Source of the DNA: an uncultured Clostridia bacterium
GTDB lineage: Bacteria; Bacillota; Clostridia; Oscillospirales; Ruminococcaceae
NCBI GenBank assembly: GCA_947624375.1
Contig: CANQKD010000020.1
Location: forward strand, 1 to 32,996
DNA: 32,996 nucleotides
Reading direction: 5' to 3'
Made by a program: the position numbers and the translations under genes. Under the pieces are notes generated by a model. The model was not told where the DNA came from. It did no database searches and saw only the letters and a list, made by a program, of their open reading frames with translations. Below, piece after piece: positions 8,893-17,403 of the stretch; position 1 is the first letter of the stretch, and each line of letters begins with the position of its first letter.

Positions 8893-9113
8893 AAATATGC
8901 GCTCCCTTTTCACGGGGAGCGTTGATCTTTAAATAAAAAGTAAGATCCGGGAATTCATTTCTCGGATCTTACACCGCTGTCGGCGCAGCCAAAAATCACT
9001 TCATTATGTGATTTTTGGCGTGAGGGTAACGGAGCCGATGCCAGAGGGGGTCCACGGGGGAACCAGTTCGGGGTGCCCCCGTGCAGCGGAGCGTTATTAC
9101 AGGAGTTATTTTT
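8893..9113 (+). repeat. Hairpin-rich spacer between cdaR and the FAD dehydrogenase
   Basis: Four inverted repeats stand in a row. GCTCCC/GGGGAGC (8901-8920) is a weak cdaR terminator. GTAAGATCCG/CGGATCTTAC (8940-8972, perfect 10-base arms) is followed on the minus strand by TTTTTATTT. GCCAAAAATCAC/GTGATTTTTGGC (8988-9018) has perfect 12-base arms. CACGGGGG/CCCCCGTG (9053-9083) is a GC-rich 8-base stem. No coding region or tRNA fits here. Confidence 0.75.
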
Positions 9114-10712
9114 ATGCCGATAATCATACCGCAGATAAAAGGCACGCTTACACAAAAAAGCGATGAAATTATAGAAAAGGCTCTCAGAGCAGCAGGCATA
9201 AACAGCCGCGATATCGCCTTTGCAGATATTTATAAGACCTCTGTAGATGCGCGCCGCCGCGACGAAAAGGGCATACAGTTTGTCTACAGCGTTTGCGTTT
9301 CTTTAAAAGATAAAACCGCCGAAGAGCGAACGGCAGATGAAAAACATCTCACCTATGCGCCGTATGGTGATATACAGGTGCGCAAGGGCTCAAAGCCTTT
9401 GGGCGGCAGGATAGTTATAGCAGGCTTCGGCCCGGCAGGAATGTTCTGTGCCCTGACCTTGGCAGAAAACGGCTACCGCCCGCTTGTGCTGGAGCGCGGC
9501 AGCGAGGTCGGCAGGCGTGTTGAAAAGGTATCGCATTTCTGGCACGGCGGCGAGCTAGACGAGCAGACAAACGCGCAGTTCGGTGAGGGCGGCGCAGGCA
9601 CTTTTTCTGACGGCAAACTTACCACGCGCATCAAAGACCCCCTTTGCAGATATGTTCTGGAGAGGCTCACACAGCTGGGCGCGCCGAAAGAGCTGCTGAC
9701 CAAAGCAAAGCCGCATATAGGCACGGACAAGCTGCGGAATGTGGTGAAAAATCTGCGCGAGCAAGTTTTGCGGTGCGGCGGCGAGATAATGTTCGATACG
9801 TGCCTTGACGGTATTACGCTTGAAGGCGGCAGGGTGACTTCGGTCTCATTCTGCGGCGCTGAAACGGGCGATATACAAAGCGGCTGCGTGGTGGCTGCAA
9901 TAGGTCACAGTGCGAGAGATACCGTGCAGATGCTGCAAAACCGCGGCGCTGTTATACAGTCAAAGCCTTTCGCGGTGGGCGTGCGTATCGAGCATACGCA
10001 AAAGGCAGTCAACGAGAGCCTCTACGGCAGATACGCCGATGACCCCCTGCTGCCCGTCGGCGAATATCAGATGTCTTACACACAAAAAGATGGTCAGGCG
10101 TGCTATACTTTTTGTATGTGCCCCGGCGGCGTGGTAGTGCCTGCCGCAAGCGAGCACGGCGGCGTTGTGGTAAACGGCATGAGCGAGTATGCAAGAAAAG
10201 GCTTGAACGCCAACAGCGCGCTGGTCGTGCCCGTAAGCCAAAGCGACTTTGGTAATTCCCCTCTTGGAGGAATGGAATTTGCGCGGAAGATAGAGCAAGC
10301 GGCATACACATCGGCAGGAAACTACAATGCGCCTGCCTGCACCGTTGGCGGATTTTTGTCGGGCGTACCCAATTTAAACAGCAATATTTCACCTACATAT
10401 GCGCGCGGCGTTGTGCCATATGATATATCTTCAATGCTGCCAACCCGCGTTACAGATATGCTTAAAAAGGGTCTGGGGGTCTTCTCAACGCGAATGAGAT
10501 GTTTCAAAGACGATACCGCCATTCTTACCGCCCCCGAAACGCGCACTTCCTCTCCTGTGAGGATACTGCGTGACGACAGCGCAAAGGCGGTAGGCATTGA
10601 AAACCTCTACCCCTGCGGAGAGGGCGCAGGCTATGCAGGCGGCATAACTTCATCGGCAGTTGACGGCATAAAGACCGCGCTGAAAATAATGGAAGAATAC
10701 GCCCCGTACTGA
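9114..10712 (+). CDS. FAD-dependent dehydrogenase (COG2509-like)
   Basis: A 532-residue flavoprotein of the uncharacterised FAD-dependent dehydrogenase group. An N-terminal small alpha-beta domain (1-90) precedes the Rossmann FAD-binding motif AGFGPAGMFCA, then LVLERG, the conserved segment GEGGAGTFSDGKLTTR, and a C-terminal second FAD-contact PCGEGAGYAGGITSSAVDG. Substrate is unknown for the family. The start was set at ATG 9114 because AGGAG lies 8 bases upstream; an upstream in-frame GTG at 9081 falls inside a GC-rich hairpin and lacks a ribosome site. The gene stands alone and ends in a strong terminator shared with pnuC. Confidence 0.88.
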   Translation: MPIIIPQIKGTLTQKSDEIIEKALRAAGINSRDIAFADIYKTSVDARRRDEKGIQFVYSVCVSLKDKTAEERTADEKHLTYAPYGDIQVRKGSKPLGGRIVIAGFGPAGMFCALTLAENGYRPLVLERGSEVGRRVEKVSHFWHGGELDEQTNAQFGEGGAGTFSDGKLTTRIKDPLCRYVLERLTQLGAPKELLTKAKPHIGTDKLRNVVKNLREQVLRCGGEIMFDTCLDGITLEGGRVTSVSFCGAETGDIQSGCVVAAIGHSARDTVQMLQNRGAVIQSKPFAVGVRIEHTQKAVNESLYGRYADDPLLPVGEYQMSYTQKDGQACYTFCMCPGGVVVPAASEHGGVVVNGMSEYARKGLNANSALVVPVSQSDFGNSPLGGMEFARKIEQAAYTSAGNYNAPACTVGGFLSGVPNLNSNISPTYARGVVPYDISSMLPTRVTDMLKKGLGVFSTRMRCFKDDTAILTAPETRTSSPVRILRDDSAKAVGIENLYPCGEGAGYAGGITSSAVDGIKTALKIMEEYAPY

Positions 10713-10728
10713 AAAACTGCAAAAATAT

Positions 10729-10756
10729 ATCCGACTGTCTGACAGTCGGATTTTTT
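10729..10756. terminator. Bidirectional intrinsic terminator between convergent genes
   Basis: ATCCGACTGT (10729-10738), loop CTG, ACAGTCGGAT (10742-10751) is a perfect 10-base stem. T-tracts lie on both sides: TTTTTT on plus, ATATTTTT on minus. It serves the FAD dehydrogenase gene and pnuC, whose stop codon overlaps its right edge. Confidence 0.9.
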
Positions 10757-11453
10757 ATTGTGATTGCAGCCTCTGCATTTTCCGCCACGAGCAAAAGCCG
10801 TATATATCGTTCGCTAAAAATGCCGCGAAGCACATCACTACAGAAAGATACGAAATATCGTCAAAAGTCGCCAGCGACCACAGTATTATAAGCACAATGT
10901 CATTCAAAGAATACGCAATAGCATAGTAAGGACTTCGCCTGAAAGTGAGGTATACCGCCGCAAAGCTAGTCGTTACCGAAAACGTGCTCAGCGGCAGGTT
11001 AGCAGTGCCAAAAGCGCGCAGAATAAAGTAAAACGCAGCCGTAACCGCCGCCGTCAGCAAGGCAAGAAAAGCGTACTCTCTGCCCGTCAGCCTGTTTACT
11101 TTCACCTGTGAATGTCCGCTGCCGTATGGGTTTTTCAGCCAGGAAACAAGCGAAAAGCACGCCATAGGCATCGTCATGCCAAGATACGTTATCATCTCGC
11201 CAAAGTATGAGTATGTGTACGAAATATAGCCGTACAGCATACTGAAGATTATTGCCAGCACCTGCCCCACAGGGTTGCCCTTTGCAACGAATATAAGCGA
11301 TGTTACCCCGATAAGCGAGTTTGCCGCCGCTATGTAGTTTGACCTGTCAAACACTAAAAACGCCGCAGCAATGAGCGCGACCGAACACAGCCACAGCGCC
11401 TTTTCCCCGCGCGAAAAATAATTTATTGCTCTTTTTATCTTTTCAGAAAACAT
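10755..11453 (-). CDS. pnuC: Nicotinamide riboside transporter PnuC family protein
   Basis: A 232-residue integral membrane protein with seven or so hydrophobic helices. PnuC hallmarks are visible: NSLIGVTSLIFVAKGNPVGQ, the QVLAIIFSMLYGYISYTYSYFGE helix with the conserved Gln and aromatic residues, and the end motif NDIYGFCSWRKM. PnuC proteins facilitate uptake of nicotinamide riboside, which is trapped by intracellular phosphorylation; some relatives carry other vitamins such as thiamine or riboflavin, so the exact substrate is inferred. ATG 11453 has GGGA nine bases upstream. It is a single-gene unit with a promoter at 11487-11515, back to back with the copper operon. No NAD-type or TPP riboswitch fits in the short leader. 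Confidence 0.87.
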   Translation of the reverse strand: MFSEKIKRAINYFSRGEKALWLCSVALIAAAFLVFDRSNYIAAANSLIGVTSLIFVAKGNPVGQVLAIIFSMLYGYISYTYSYFGEMITYLGMTMPMACFSLVSWLKNPYGSGHSQVKVNRLTGREYAFLALLTAAVTAAFYFILRAFGTANLPLSTFSVTTSFAAVYLTFRRSPYYAIAYSLNDIVLIILWSLATFDDISYLSVVMCFAAFLANDIYGFCSWRKMQRLQSQ

Positions 11454-11486
11454 AGTAAATTCCCTTTTTATAGTATCTCACCTGCT

Positions 11487-11515
11487 ATTTTATCATAATT
11501 TTTTCAATACGTCAA
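11487..11515 (-). promoter_or_regulatory. pnuC promoter
   Basis: Minus strand TTGACG (11515-11510), 17 bases, TAAAAT (11492-11487), with an extended -10 TG. It is only 8 bases from the divergent csoR -35 box. Confidence 0.72.
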
Positions 11516-11523
11516 ATAATATC

Positions 11524-11552
11524 TTGACAAATAAAAATAACAGTGTTATAAT
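11524..11552 (+). promoter_or_regulatory. Consensus promoter of the csoR-copA operon
   Basis: TTGACA (11524-11529), 17 bases, TATAAT (11547-11552), plus extended -10 TG at 11544-11545. This is a perfect sigma-A consensus, as expected for a strong promoter held down by a repressor. Confidence 0.85.
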
Positions 11553-11562
11553 ATATCTGTAA

Positions 11563-11579
11563 ATACCCCACGGGGGTAT
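11563..11579 (+). promoter_or_regulatory. CsoR operator
   Basis: The near-palindrome ATACCCC-AC-GGGGGTAT lies about 10 bases after the -10 box, over the probable transcription start. It matches the known TACCC...GGGTA-type CsoR box, so copper-free CsoR should block the promoter and Cu(I) should release it. Confidence 0.82.
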
Positions 11580-11599
11580 ATCAGGGAGGCGCATATTTA

Positions 11600-11914
11600 A
11601 TGGAAGGAAACATCAAAAAATGCTGCTGTGAATGTCACAAGACCACAGAGCGAAGTATTGAAGAAAAGAAAAAGCTGCTCAACCGCCTAAGCCGTATTGA
11701 GGGGCAGATACGCGGCATAAAAGGCATGGTGGAAAAAGATGCCTACTGTGCCGACATTCTCACACAATGCGCCGCTGTAAACGCCGCTGTGAACGCTTTC
11801 AACCGCGATCTTATCGCGCGGCATATAAAAAGCTGTGTCGTCCGCGACCTTAAAGAGGGCAAGGAGGACGTTATAGACGAGCTTGCCGACGTTATGCAGC
11901 GGCTGATGAAATAG
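11600..11914 (+). CDS. csoR: Copper-sensing repressor CsoR
   Basis: A 104-residue all-helical repressor of the CsoR/RcnR family (DUF156). The Cu(I) ligand triad Cys50, His75 and Cys79 has exactly the 25- and 4-residue spacing of known CsoR proteins. The helix [17 protein letters not shown] is the family signature that begins the DNA-binding face. An extra Cys-rich N-terminus (CCCECH at 8-13) precedes the core and could bind metal. GGGAGG precedes ATG 11600 by 10 bases. The operator upstream and copA 10 bases downstream show autoregulation and copper response. Confidence 0.94.
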   Translation: MEGNIKKCCCECHKTTERSIEEKKKLLNRLSRIEGQIRGIKGMVEKDAYCADILTQCAAVNAAVNAFNRDLIARHIKSCVVRDLKEGKEDVIDELADVMQRLMK

Positions 11915-11924
11915 AGGTGCAGTC

Positions 11925-14456
11925 ATGGAAAACACAAAGCAATATATAGTTACAGGCATGACCTGCGCCGCCTGCGTTAGCAGAGTTGAAAAGGCTGTCT
12001 CAAAGGTGCAGGGGGTAGAGAGTTGCTCTGTCAGCCTGCTTACAAATTCTATGGCGGTAGGGGGCAAAGCATCGCCCGATGAAGTAATAGCGGCAGTAAC
12101 GGCGGCAGGGTACGGCGCAAGCGTAAAGGGTGCAGAAAAGACCTCTCACACCGCCGATGAAGACCAGCTTAAAGACCGCGATACACCGCTGCTTTTAAAA
12201 AGATTTCTGGCATCGCTTGTTTTCCTTGCCGCGCTTATGTATATCTCAATGGGTCACACCATGTGGGGCTGGCCGCTGCCGGGCTTTTTTGAGGGCAACC
12301 ACGTCGCGGTGGGGCTGGCGCAGCTTTTGCTTACCGCGATAATTATGGTGATAAACCAGAAGTTCTTCATAAGCGGCTTTAAGAGCCTTTGGCACCGTTC
12401 GCCGAATATGGATGCGCTAGTGTCGCTGGGTTCTGCCGCGGCTTTCATATACAGCACCGCCGCGCTTTTTGTCATGACGGACGCGCAGATCAAAGGCGAC
12501 AGCGACAAGGTAATGAGCCTTATGCATGAGTTTTATTTTGAATCGGCGGCTATGATACTTGCGCTTATAACGCTGGGTAAAATGCTAGAAGCGCGTTCAA
12601 AAGGCAAGACCACCGATGCCCTCAAAAGCCTTATGAAGCTGTCACCCAAGACTGCGAATGTTATCATAGACGGCGTTGAAACTACAGTGCCCGTTGAGCA
12701 GGTGACAAAGGGCGATATCTTCACCGTGCGACCCGGCGAGAGCATACCCGTTGACGGCGTTGTTGACGAGGGCGGCAGCGCAGTAGATGAATCCGCCCTG
12801 ACAGGTGAGAGCATACCGGTCGACAAGGCGGTCGGCTCACCCGTTTCGGCAGGAACAATAAATCAGTCTGGCTATATAAAATGCCGCGCAACAAGGGTCG
12901 GAGAGGATACCACTCTTTCGCAGATAATTAAAACGGTCAGCGATGCCGCAGCCACAAAAGCCCCCATAGCACGTGTTGCAGACAAGGTCTCGGGTGTGTT
13001 CGTGCCTGCGGTCATAAGCATTGCTTTTATCACCACTGTTATATGGCTTATTCTGGGCAAGCCTTTCGGTTTTGCTATTGCAAGGGGCATTTCGGTGCTC
13101 GTGATAAGCTGCCCCTGCGCTTTAGGTCTTGCTACTCCCGTTGCGATAATGGTCGGCAGCGGCGTTGGCGCAAAAAACGGCATACTTTTCAAAACTGCTT
13201 CTGCTCTTGAAAACTTGGGCAGATCTACAATAGCAGTGCTCGATAAAACGGGTACTATAACTTTAGGTCAGCCGCAGGTGACTGACATTGTTACCTCCGG
13301 CGGCTTTTCGGAAAGAGAGCTTGTTTCACTTGCATATTCTCTTGAAAAAAAGAGTGAGCACCCTCTCGCGCGCGCAGTGACTGAGTATGCAGAAAAAAAT
13401 AATATAGCTTTTACAGATACACAGGATTTCAAAGCGCTTGCAGGCAACGGTCTTACAGCTTTTGCAGACGGCGAAAAACTTTCGGGCGGAAGCTATGAGT
13501 TTATAAAGACCGCCGCTGAGATACCTAGCGATATAAAAGAGCGTTCCGAGCAGCTTTCGGAAAATGGCAAAACGCCGCTGTTCTTTGCAAAGGGTGATAA
13601 GCTGTGCGGCGTTATAGCTGTTGCGGACGTCATAAAAGAAGACAGCCCGCAGGCGGTGAGAGAATTGCAGGATATGGGTGTGCGCGTTGTAATGCTTACC
13701 GGCGATAACGAGCGCACCGCAAAGGCTATTGGCAGTCAGGCAGGCGTTGACGAGGTAATAGCAGGCGTTATGCCGCAGGGCAAGGAACGAGCTGTAAGCC
13801 GCCTGAAAGAGCAAGGCAAGGTGGTAATGGTCGGCGACGGCATAAACGATGCCCCTGCCCTTACCGCAGCCGATGTAGGCATAGCCATAGGCGCAGGAAC
13901 AGACGTTGCCATAGATGCGGCAGACATAGTGCTTATGAACAGCCGCCTTGCAGATGTTCCTGCCGCTATAAGGCTCAGCCGCGCCGCGCTGCGCAACATT
14001 CATGAAAATCTGTTCTGGGCATTTATATATAATACGCTCGGCATACCGCTTGCGGCAGGGGTGTTCATATCGCTGCTGGGCTGGCAGCTAAACCCGATGT
14101 TTGCCGCCGCCGCGATGAGCTTATCAAGCTTTTGTGTAGTTACCAACGCTTTAAGGCTGAATTTGTTCAACATACGCAAATGCAGGGTGCGCAAAAACGG
14201 CAATGCCAAAACAGATATACAAGTAACAAGAGAGGAGGTAGATACCATGGAAAAAACTATAAAGATAGAAGGCATGATGTGCCATCACTGCGAAATGCAC
14301 GTGCAGAAGGCTTTGGAAGCTATCGACGGCGTTTCAAAGGCTGAAGCTAGCCACGAAAAGGGCGAAGCTAAAGTTTTGCTTACAAAAGATGTAGACAACG
14401 AAACGCTGAAAAAGGCTGTCGAAGCTCAGGAATACAAGGTACTGGGTATCGAGTAA
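11925..14456 (+). CDS. copA: Copper-exporting P1B-ATPase CopA with C-terminal CopZ-like domain
   Basis: An 843-residue Cu(I) exporter. In order: N-terminal HMA domain with GMTCAAC (Cys14, Cys17), membrane helices, actuator TGES, the transport motif Cys396-Pro397-Cys398, phosphorylation motif DKTGTIT (Asp440), a histidine-proline SEHPLA motif, [16 protein letters not shown], and the last helix pair. A linker (about 755-774) then leads to a second HMA domain at the extreme C-terminus with GMMCHHC (Cys786, Cys789). The usual layout has HMA domains only at the N-terminus, so this is a fusion of pump and chaperone. A strong internal ribosome site precedes Met775, which suggests separate chaperone synthesis. 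The gene is cotranscribed with csoR. Confidence 0.95.
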   Translation: MENTKQYIVTGMTCAACVSRVEKAVSKVQGVESCSVSLLTNSMAVGGKASPDEVIAAVTAAGYGASVKGAEKTSHTADEDQLKDRDTPLLLKRFLASLVFLAALMYISMGHTMWGWPLPGFFEGNHVAVGLAQLLLTAIIMVINQKFFISGFKSLWHRSPNMDALVSLGSAAAFIYSTAALFVMTDAQIKGDSDKVMSLMHEFYFESAAMILALITLGKMLEARSKGKTTDALKSLMKLSPKTANVIIDGVETTVPVEQVTKGDIFTVRPGESIPVDGVVDEGGSAVDESALTGESIPVDKAVGSPVSAGTINQSGYIKCRATRVGEDTTLSQIIKTVSDAAATKAPIARVADKVSGVFVPAVISIAFITTVIWLILGKPFGFAIARGISVLVISCPCALGLATPVAIMVGSGVGAKNGILFKTASALENLGRSTIAVLDKTGTITLGQPQVTDIVTSGGFSERELVSLAYSLEKKSEHPLARAVTEYAEKNNIAFTDTQDFKALAGNGLTAFADGEKLSGGSYEFIKTAAEIPSDIKERSEQLSENGKTPLFFAKGDKLCGVIAVADVIKEDSPQAVRELQDMGVRVVMLTGDNERTAKAIGSQAGVDEVIAGVMPQGKERAVSRLKEQGKVVMVGDGINDAPALTAADVGIAIGAGTDVAIDAADIVLMNSRLADVPAAIRLSRAALRNIHENLFWAFIYNTLGIPLAAGVFISLLGWQLNPMFAAAAMSLSSFCVVTNALRLNLFNIRKCRVRKNGNAKTDIQVTREEVDTMEKTIKIEGMMCHHCEMHVQKALEAIDGVSKAEASHEKGEAKVLLTKDVDNETLKKAVEAQEYKVLGIE
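14247..14456 (+). CDS. Probable in-frame internal product: CopZ-like copper chaperone
   Basis: Inside copA and in the same frame, AGGAGGT (14233-14239) stands seven bases before ATG 14247, giving a 69-residue protein beginning [16 protein letters not shown]. This is the size and fold of stand-alone CopZ, which carries Cu(I) to CopA and CsoR. The ribosome site is as good as those of the real gene starts in this window, and no coding constraint requires it in a linker (residues about 770-774). Whether both the fused and free forms are made cannot be seen from sequence. A mutated ancestral stop codon joining formerly separate copA and copZ is the simplest origin. Confidence 0.6.
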   Translation: MEKTIKIEGMMCHHCEMHVQKALEAIDGVSKAEASHEKGEAKVLLTKDVDNETLKKAVEAQEYKVLGIE

Positions 14457-14472
14457 CAAACGCATACAACAT

Positions 14473-14502
14473 AGAGCGCACCCTCTCGGTGTGCTCTTTT
14501 TT
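14473..14502 (+). terminator. Terminator of the copper operon
   Basis: AGAGCGCACC (14473-14482), loop CTCTC, GGTGTGCTCT (14488-14497), 10 pairs with one G-U, followed by TTTTTTCTT. It begins 17 bases after the copA stop. Confidence 0.9.
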
Positions 14503-14503
14503 C

Positions 14504-14532
14504 TTGTTAAAAAACCGCGAATATTGTATAAT
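14504..14532 (+). promoter_or_regulatory. Promoter of the tyrosine recombinase gene
   Basis: TTGTTA (14504-14509), 17 bases, TATAAT (14527-14532). The gene starts only 25 bases after the -10 box, so the leader is very short. Confidence 0.7.
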
Positions 14533-14556
14533 TATAGTGAAAGGAGGTCTTTCGCT

Positions 14557-15360
14557 ATGTTTGAAAATTTTGAAAGACATTTAAAAGAACAGGAACTGTC
14601 AAAAAACACTGTAGAGTCATACTTGTTCGCGGTAAGGCAGTTTCACGAAAACTACGGCACTGTAACACTGAAGAACCTGCGTTCCTACAAAACGTGGCTG
14701 ATCGAAAACTACAAACCGAAGACCGTAAACCTGCGGCTGAGGGCGATCAACTGCTATCTGGAGAGCATAGGCAAGGAGAAGTGGAAGCAGCCGGTCGTGA
14801 AGATCCAGAACAAAACGTTTCTTGAAAACGTAATCAGCGAGGCTGACTACGAATACTTCAAAAGCCGCCTGAAAGAGGACGGCGAGATGTTCTGGTATTT
14901 CGTCATACGCTTTCTTGCCTCAACCGGCGCGCGGGTAAGCGAACTTATCCAAATAAAAGCGGAACACATACGGCTCGGCTACCTCGATCTCTACTCAAAA
15001 GGAGGCAAGCTGAGACGTATATATTTCCCCTCGGCCCTGCAAAAAGAGGCGCTTGAATGGCTTGCGGAAAGCGGCGTAAAAAGCGGCTTTGTTTTTCTCA
15101 ACAAATATGGCGAACGCATTACCACGCGCGGCATTTCGGGGCAGCTAAAACGCCTTGCCAAGCGCTACGGTATAGACCCTGCCGTGGTATATCCGCACTC
15201 TTTCCGCCACAGGTTCGCAAAAAGCTTTCTGGAGCGCTGCAACGATATAGCTTTTCTTGCCGACCTTATGGGGCATGAGAGCATTGAGACCACGCGCATA
15301 TACCTGCGAAAGACCGCCACCGAGCAGCGTGAGATAGTCAACAAGGTGGTAGACTGGTAA
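14557..15360 (+). CDS. Tyrosine recombinase (Xer/integrase family)
   Basis: A 267-residue site-specific recombinase. The N-terminal SAM-like core-binding domain (about 1-85, ERHLKEQELSKNTVESYLFAV) is followed by the catalytic domain with Arg126 (STGARVSEL), a beta-hairpin Lys in SKGGKLRR, His214 and Arg217 (HSFR), His240 (MGHES) and the nucleophile Tyr249 (TRIYLRKT). All catalytic residues are intact. It is shorter than typical XerC/XerD (about 295-300). No dif-like site, excisionase or phage module adjoins it, so its target is unknown; chromosome dimer resolution, an orphan integrase, or inversion of nearby inverted repeats are options. ATG 14557 was chosen for the AAGGAGG just upstream rather than the earlier in-frame ATG 14491, which lies in the terminator. 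Confidence 0.88.
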   Translation: MFENFERHLKEQELSKNTVESYLFAVRQFHENYGTVTLKNLRSYKTWLIENYKPKTVNLRLRAINCYLESIGKEKWKQPVVKIQNKTFLENVISEADYEYFKSRLKEDGEMFWYFVIRFLASTGARVSELIQIKAEHIRLGYLDLYSKGGKLRRIYFPSALQKEALEWLAESGVKSGFVFLNKYGERITTRGISGQLKRLAKRYGIDPAVVYPHSFRHRFAKSFLERCNDIAFLADLMGHESIETTRIYLRKTATEQREIVNKVVDW

Positions 15361-15397
15361 GCCTTTCGCTTTTTGTGTAAAAAATGCCCTGCGGCTC

Positions 15398-15426
15398 TTG
15401 AAAAATTCTTGCATATGGTATATAAT
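15398..15426 (+). promoter_or_regulatory. Promoter of the membrane protein-proBA operon
   Basis: TTGAAA (15398-15403), 17 bases, TATAAT (15421-15426). It begins 38 bases after the recombinase stop and is the only clear promoter before the five-gene run to 19475. Confidence 0.7.
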
Positions 15427-15483
15427 AAATATATCTATGTAGTTATGACTATGCTAAGATACCCGAAAGGTGGTAATATATAT

Positions 15484-15924
15484 ATGATAACTATGTTTGC
15501 AGACAAAAGCGGTATGCAGAACGTGTACGCGCCGCTGCCGTTTGTGGCGCACCTTGTTTTCTGCGCACTGGCAACACTTTTGTATGCTGTGCTTTTCAAC
15601 AGGCGCGGCAAAAGGCACTACCTTGTGCTGATGATAGCCATTGACCTTACGCTGATGACACAGTTCTGGACGGACGAGATGGTCATATTCGCGGTAGGTT
15701 TTGCAGAAGTTATAATGCTCATCGTTGCAGGCGTGCTGGCGTATAAAAGCTCTAAAGAGGACAAAGAGCTGGCAGAAAAGCGCAAGCAGGAGGCACGCCT
15801 TCGCCGAATGGAGCGAGAGAAACGGCTGCAATCGGAAAAGCTTTTTGTAAAGCAGGAGTATATAGACAAAAATTTCGGGAAAGGCATTGTCGATCACGCG
15901 TTTGACGATGACGACGACGAGTGA
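15484..15924 (+). CDS. Small membrane protein with charged C-terminal tail
   Basis: A 146-residue protein I do not recognise. Three hydrophobic helices (about 15-33, 42-59, 64-85) are followed by a long, highly charged helix rich in Lys, Glu and Arg (about 88-125, probably coiled coil) and an acidic end DDDDDE. ATG 15484 is preceded by AAAGGTGG at 10 bases; an upstream in-frame ATG at 15373 overlaps the promoter and was rejected. It is first in the operon with the 2-hydroxyacid dehydrogenase, kinase, proB and proA, and its stop codon nearly touches the next start. Confidence 0.75.
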   Translation: MITMFADKSGMQNVYAPLPFVAHLVFCALATLLYAVLFNRRGKRHYLVLMIAIDLTLMTQFWTDEMVIFAVGFAEVIMLIVAGVLAYKSSKEDKELAEKRKQEARLRRMEREKRLQSEKLFVKQEYIDKNFGKGIVDHAFDDDDDE

Positions 15925-15929
15925 AGCAT

Positions 15930-16886
15930 ATGAAAAAGCTTGTTATTCTTGACAGTGAAACGGTAACAAAAGGCGATGTTTCTTTAGATGAAGTGACCGC
16001 TTTGTGCGACAGCAAAGTTTACGGCTATACCCCAAATGATGAGGTCGCCGACAGGATAGGCGATGCCGATGCGGTAATATGCAACAAATGCCTTATCACC
16101 GAAGATGTTTTTGAAAAGTGCAAAAGCTTGAAGTATGTAGGTCTTTTTGCAACGGGCTATAACAATGTTGACATTCAGGCGGCTAAAAAGCACGGCGCGG
16201 CGGTGTGCAATGTGCCCAGCTATTCAACAAATTCTGTGGCGCAGCATACATTCGCTTTTCTTTTAAATTACTTCAACAAGACCGCCAAATACGCCGAAAC
16301 TGTTGCAAACGGCGACTGGGTGAATTATAAGCTGTTTTCATACTTTTATATACCTATCACAGAGCTTGCAGGGCTTACTCTGGGCATTATAGGCTATGGC
16401 GAGATAGGCAGAAAAGTTGCCGAGATCGCAAGGGCTTTCGGCATGAACGTTATTACCTGTACGCGCTCACCGCAAAAGGTGACAGACGGCACAAGGGTGT
16501 GCACCCTGCCGCAGCTTTTGCAGGAAGCAGATGTGGTGTCGCTGCACTGCCCACTTACCAAAGACAACGAAAAGATGATCAACAGTGAGGCTCTCTCGAT
16601 GATGAAACCCACCGCGGTACTTATAAACACCGCAAGGGGAGGCCTTATAGACGAGCAGGCGCTGGCAGATGCTTTAAGCAGCGGCAGGATAGCCCACGCG
16701 TGTTTAGATGTTCTTACAAATGAGCCTATGACAGAAAACTGCCCTCTGCGGTATGCAAAAAACTGCACTATAACGCCGCATATCGCTTGGGCGCCCTATC
16801 AGACGAGGGTAAGGCTTTTGAAAGAAGTCGCCGAGAACCTTCGCTGCTGGCTGGGTGGCGATCCTCGCAACAATGTCGTAAAATAA
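15930..16886 (+). CDS. D-isomer specific 2-hydroxyacid dehydrogenase
   Basis: A 318-residue NAD(P)-dependent dehydrogenase that interconverts a 2-oxo acid and a D-2-hydroxy acid. Split catalytic domain at both ends, with the Rossmann domain between: LGIIGYGEIGRKVAEIARAFG (GxGxxG), then the catalytic Arg in NTARGGLID, Glu in LDVLTNEP and His in ITPHIAW, all intact. It looks closest to glycerate dehydrogenase/hydroxypyruvate reductase-like members, but the substrate cannot be fixed. Start: ATG 15930 gives the family-typical MKKLVILDSE; an in-frame GTG at 15921 overlaps the upstream stop and would add three residues. Neither has a strong ribosome site, so translational coupling is likely. It differs from serA in this window, which has an ACT domain. 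Confidence 0.9.
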   Translation: MKKLVILDSETVTKGDVSLDEVTALCDSKVYGYTPNDEVADRIGDADAVICNKCLITEDVFEKCKSLKYVGLFATGYNNVDIQAAKKHGAAVCNVPSYSTNSVAQHTFAFLLNYFNKTAKYAETVANGDWVNYKLFSYFYIPITELAGLTLGIIGYGEIGRKVAEIARAFGMNVITCTRSPQKVTDGTRVCTLPQLLQEADVVSLHCPLTKDNEKMINSEALSMMKPTAVLINTARGGLIDEQALADALSSGRIAHACLDVLTNEPMTENCPLRYAKNCTITPHIAWAPYQTRVRLLKEVAENLRCWLGGDPRNNVVK

Positions 16887-16898
16887 AGGATGAATGTA

Positions 16899-17384
16899 TT
16901 GTATAGCGAAAAAGTTATCTGCATATGCGGCAAGCTGTGCAGCGGTAAAACTACATATGCCAGACGCCTCTGTGAAGAGCGCAGCGCGGTGATCTTGTCG
17001 GTAGATGAGATAATGCTTGCGGTGTTTGGTCAGTATGCAGGCGAAAAGCATGAGATATACGCGCACAGGCTGTATAAGTTTCTCTGCGAAAAAGCCGTGC
17101 AGATAGTAAAAGCAGGCGTTAATGTCGTGCTTGACTGGGGCTTCTGGACAAAGGACAACCGTGACAAAGTAAAAGCGTTTTTTAAAAGCCACGGCATACA
17201 GTGCGATATGCACTATATAGATATACGCGACGAGGACTGGGAGAAGTTTATAGAAAAGCGAAACGCCTCTGCTTTGGTGCATCAGGATAAAGAATACTAT
17301 ATCGATGGCAAGCTTATAGAAAAATTCAAAAATATGTTTGAGATGCCCTCGAAAGAGGAGATCGACGCATGGATAATAATCTGA
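16899..17384 (+). CDS. Small P-loop kinase-like ATPase (AAA_33 type)
   Basis: A 161-residue P-loop protein with a Walker A CGKLCSGKTTYARRL near the N-terminus, an SVDEIM acidic turn and VVLDWGFWTKDNRDKVKAFF as second motif, then IDIRDEDW and a lid region KRN, as in small zeta-toxin-like, chloramphenicol phosphotransferase-like or nucleotide kinase proteins. The phosphate acceptor is unknown. Start: TTG 16899 lies 8 bases after AAAGGA, whereas an in-frame ATG at 16890 overlaps that site and would have no usable spacing. It is three to twelve bases from the dehydrogenase gene and 19 from proB, so it is in the operon; a link to proline or hydroxyacid metabolism is only contextual. Confidence 0.75.
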   Translation: MYSEKVICICGKLCSGKTTYARRLCEERSAVILSVDEIMLAVFGQYAGEKHEIYAHRLYKFLCEKAVQIVKAGVNVVLDWGFWTKDNRDKVKAFFKSHGIQCDMHYIDIRDEDWEKFIEKRNASALVHQDKEYYIDGKLIEKFKNMFEMPSKEEIDAWIII

Positions 17385-17403
17385 CCGCAAAGGGAGTTTT
17401 GAT

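Noticed and set aside
9081-9113. Upstream GTG start for the FAD dehydrogenase
   Set aside because: It falls within the GC-rich hairpin arm and has no ribosome site, whereas ATG 9114 has AGGAG at good spacing.
11454-11486. Riboswitch upstream of pnuC
   Set aside because: The transcript leader is only about 30 bases, too short for a known NAD, TPP or similar riboswitch.
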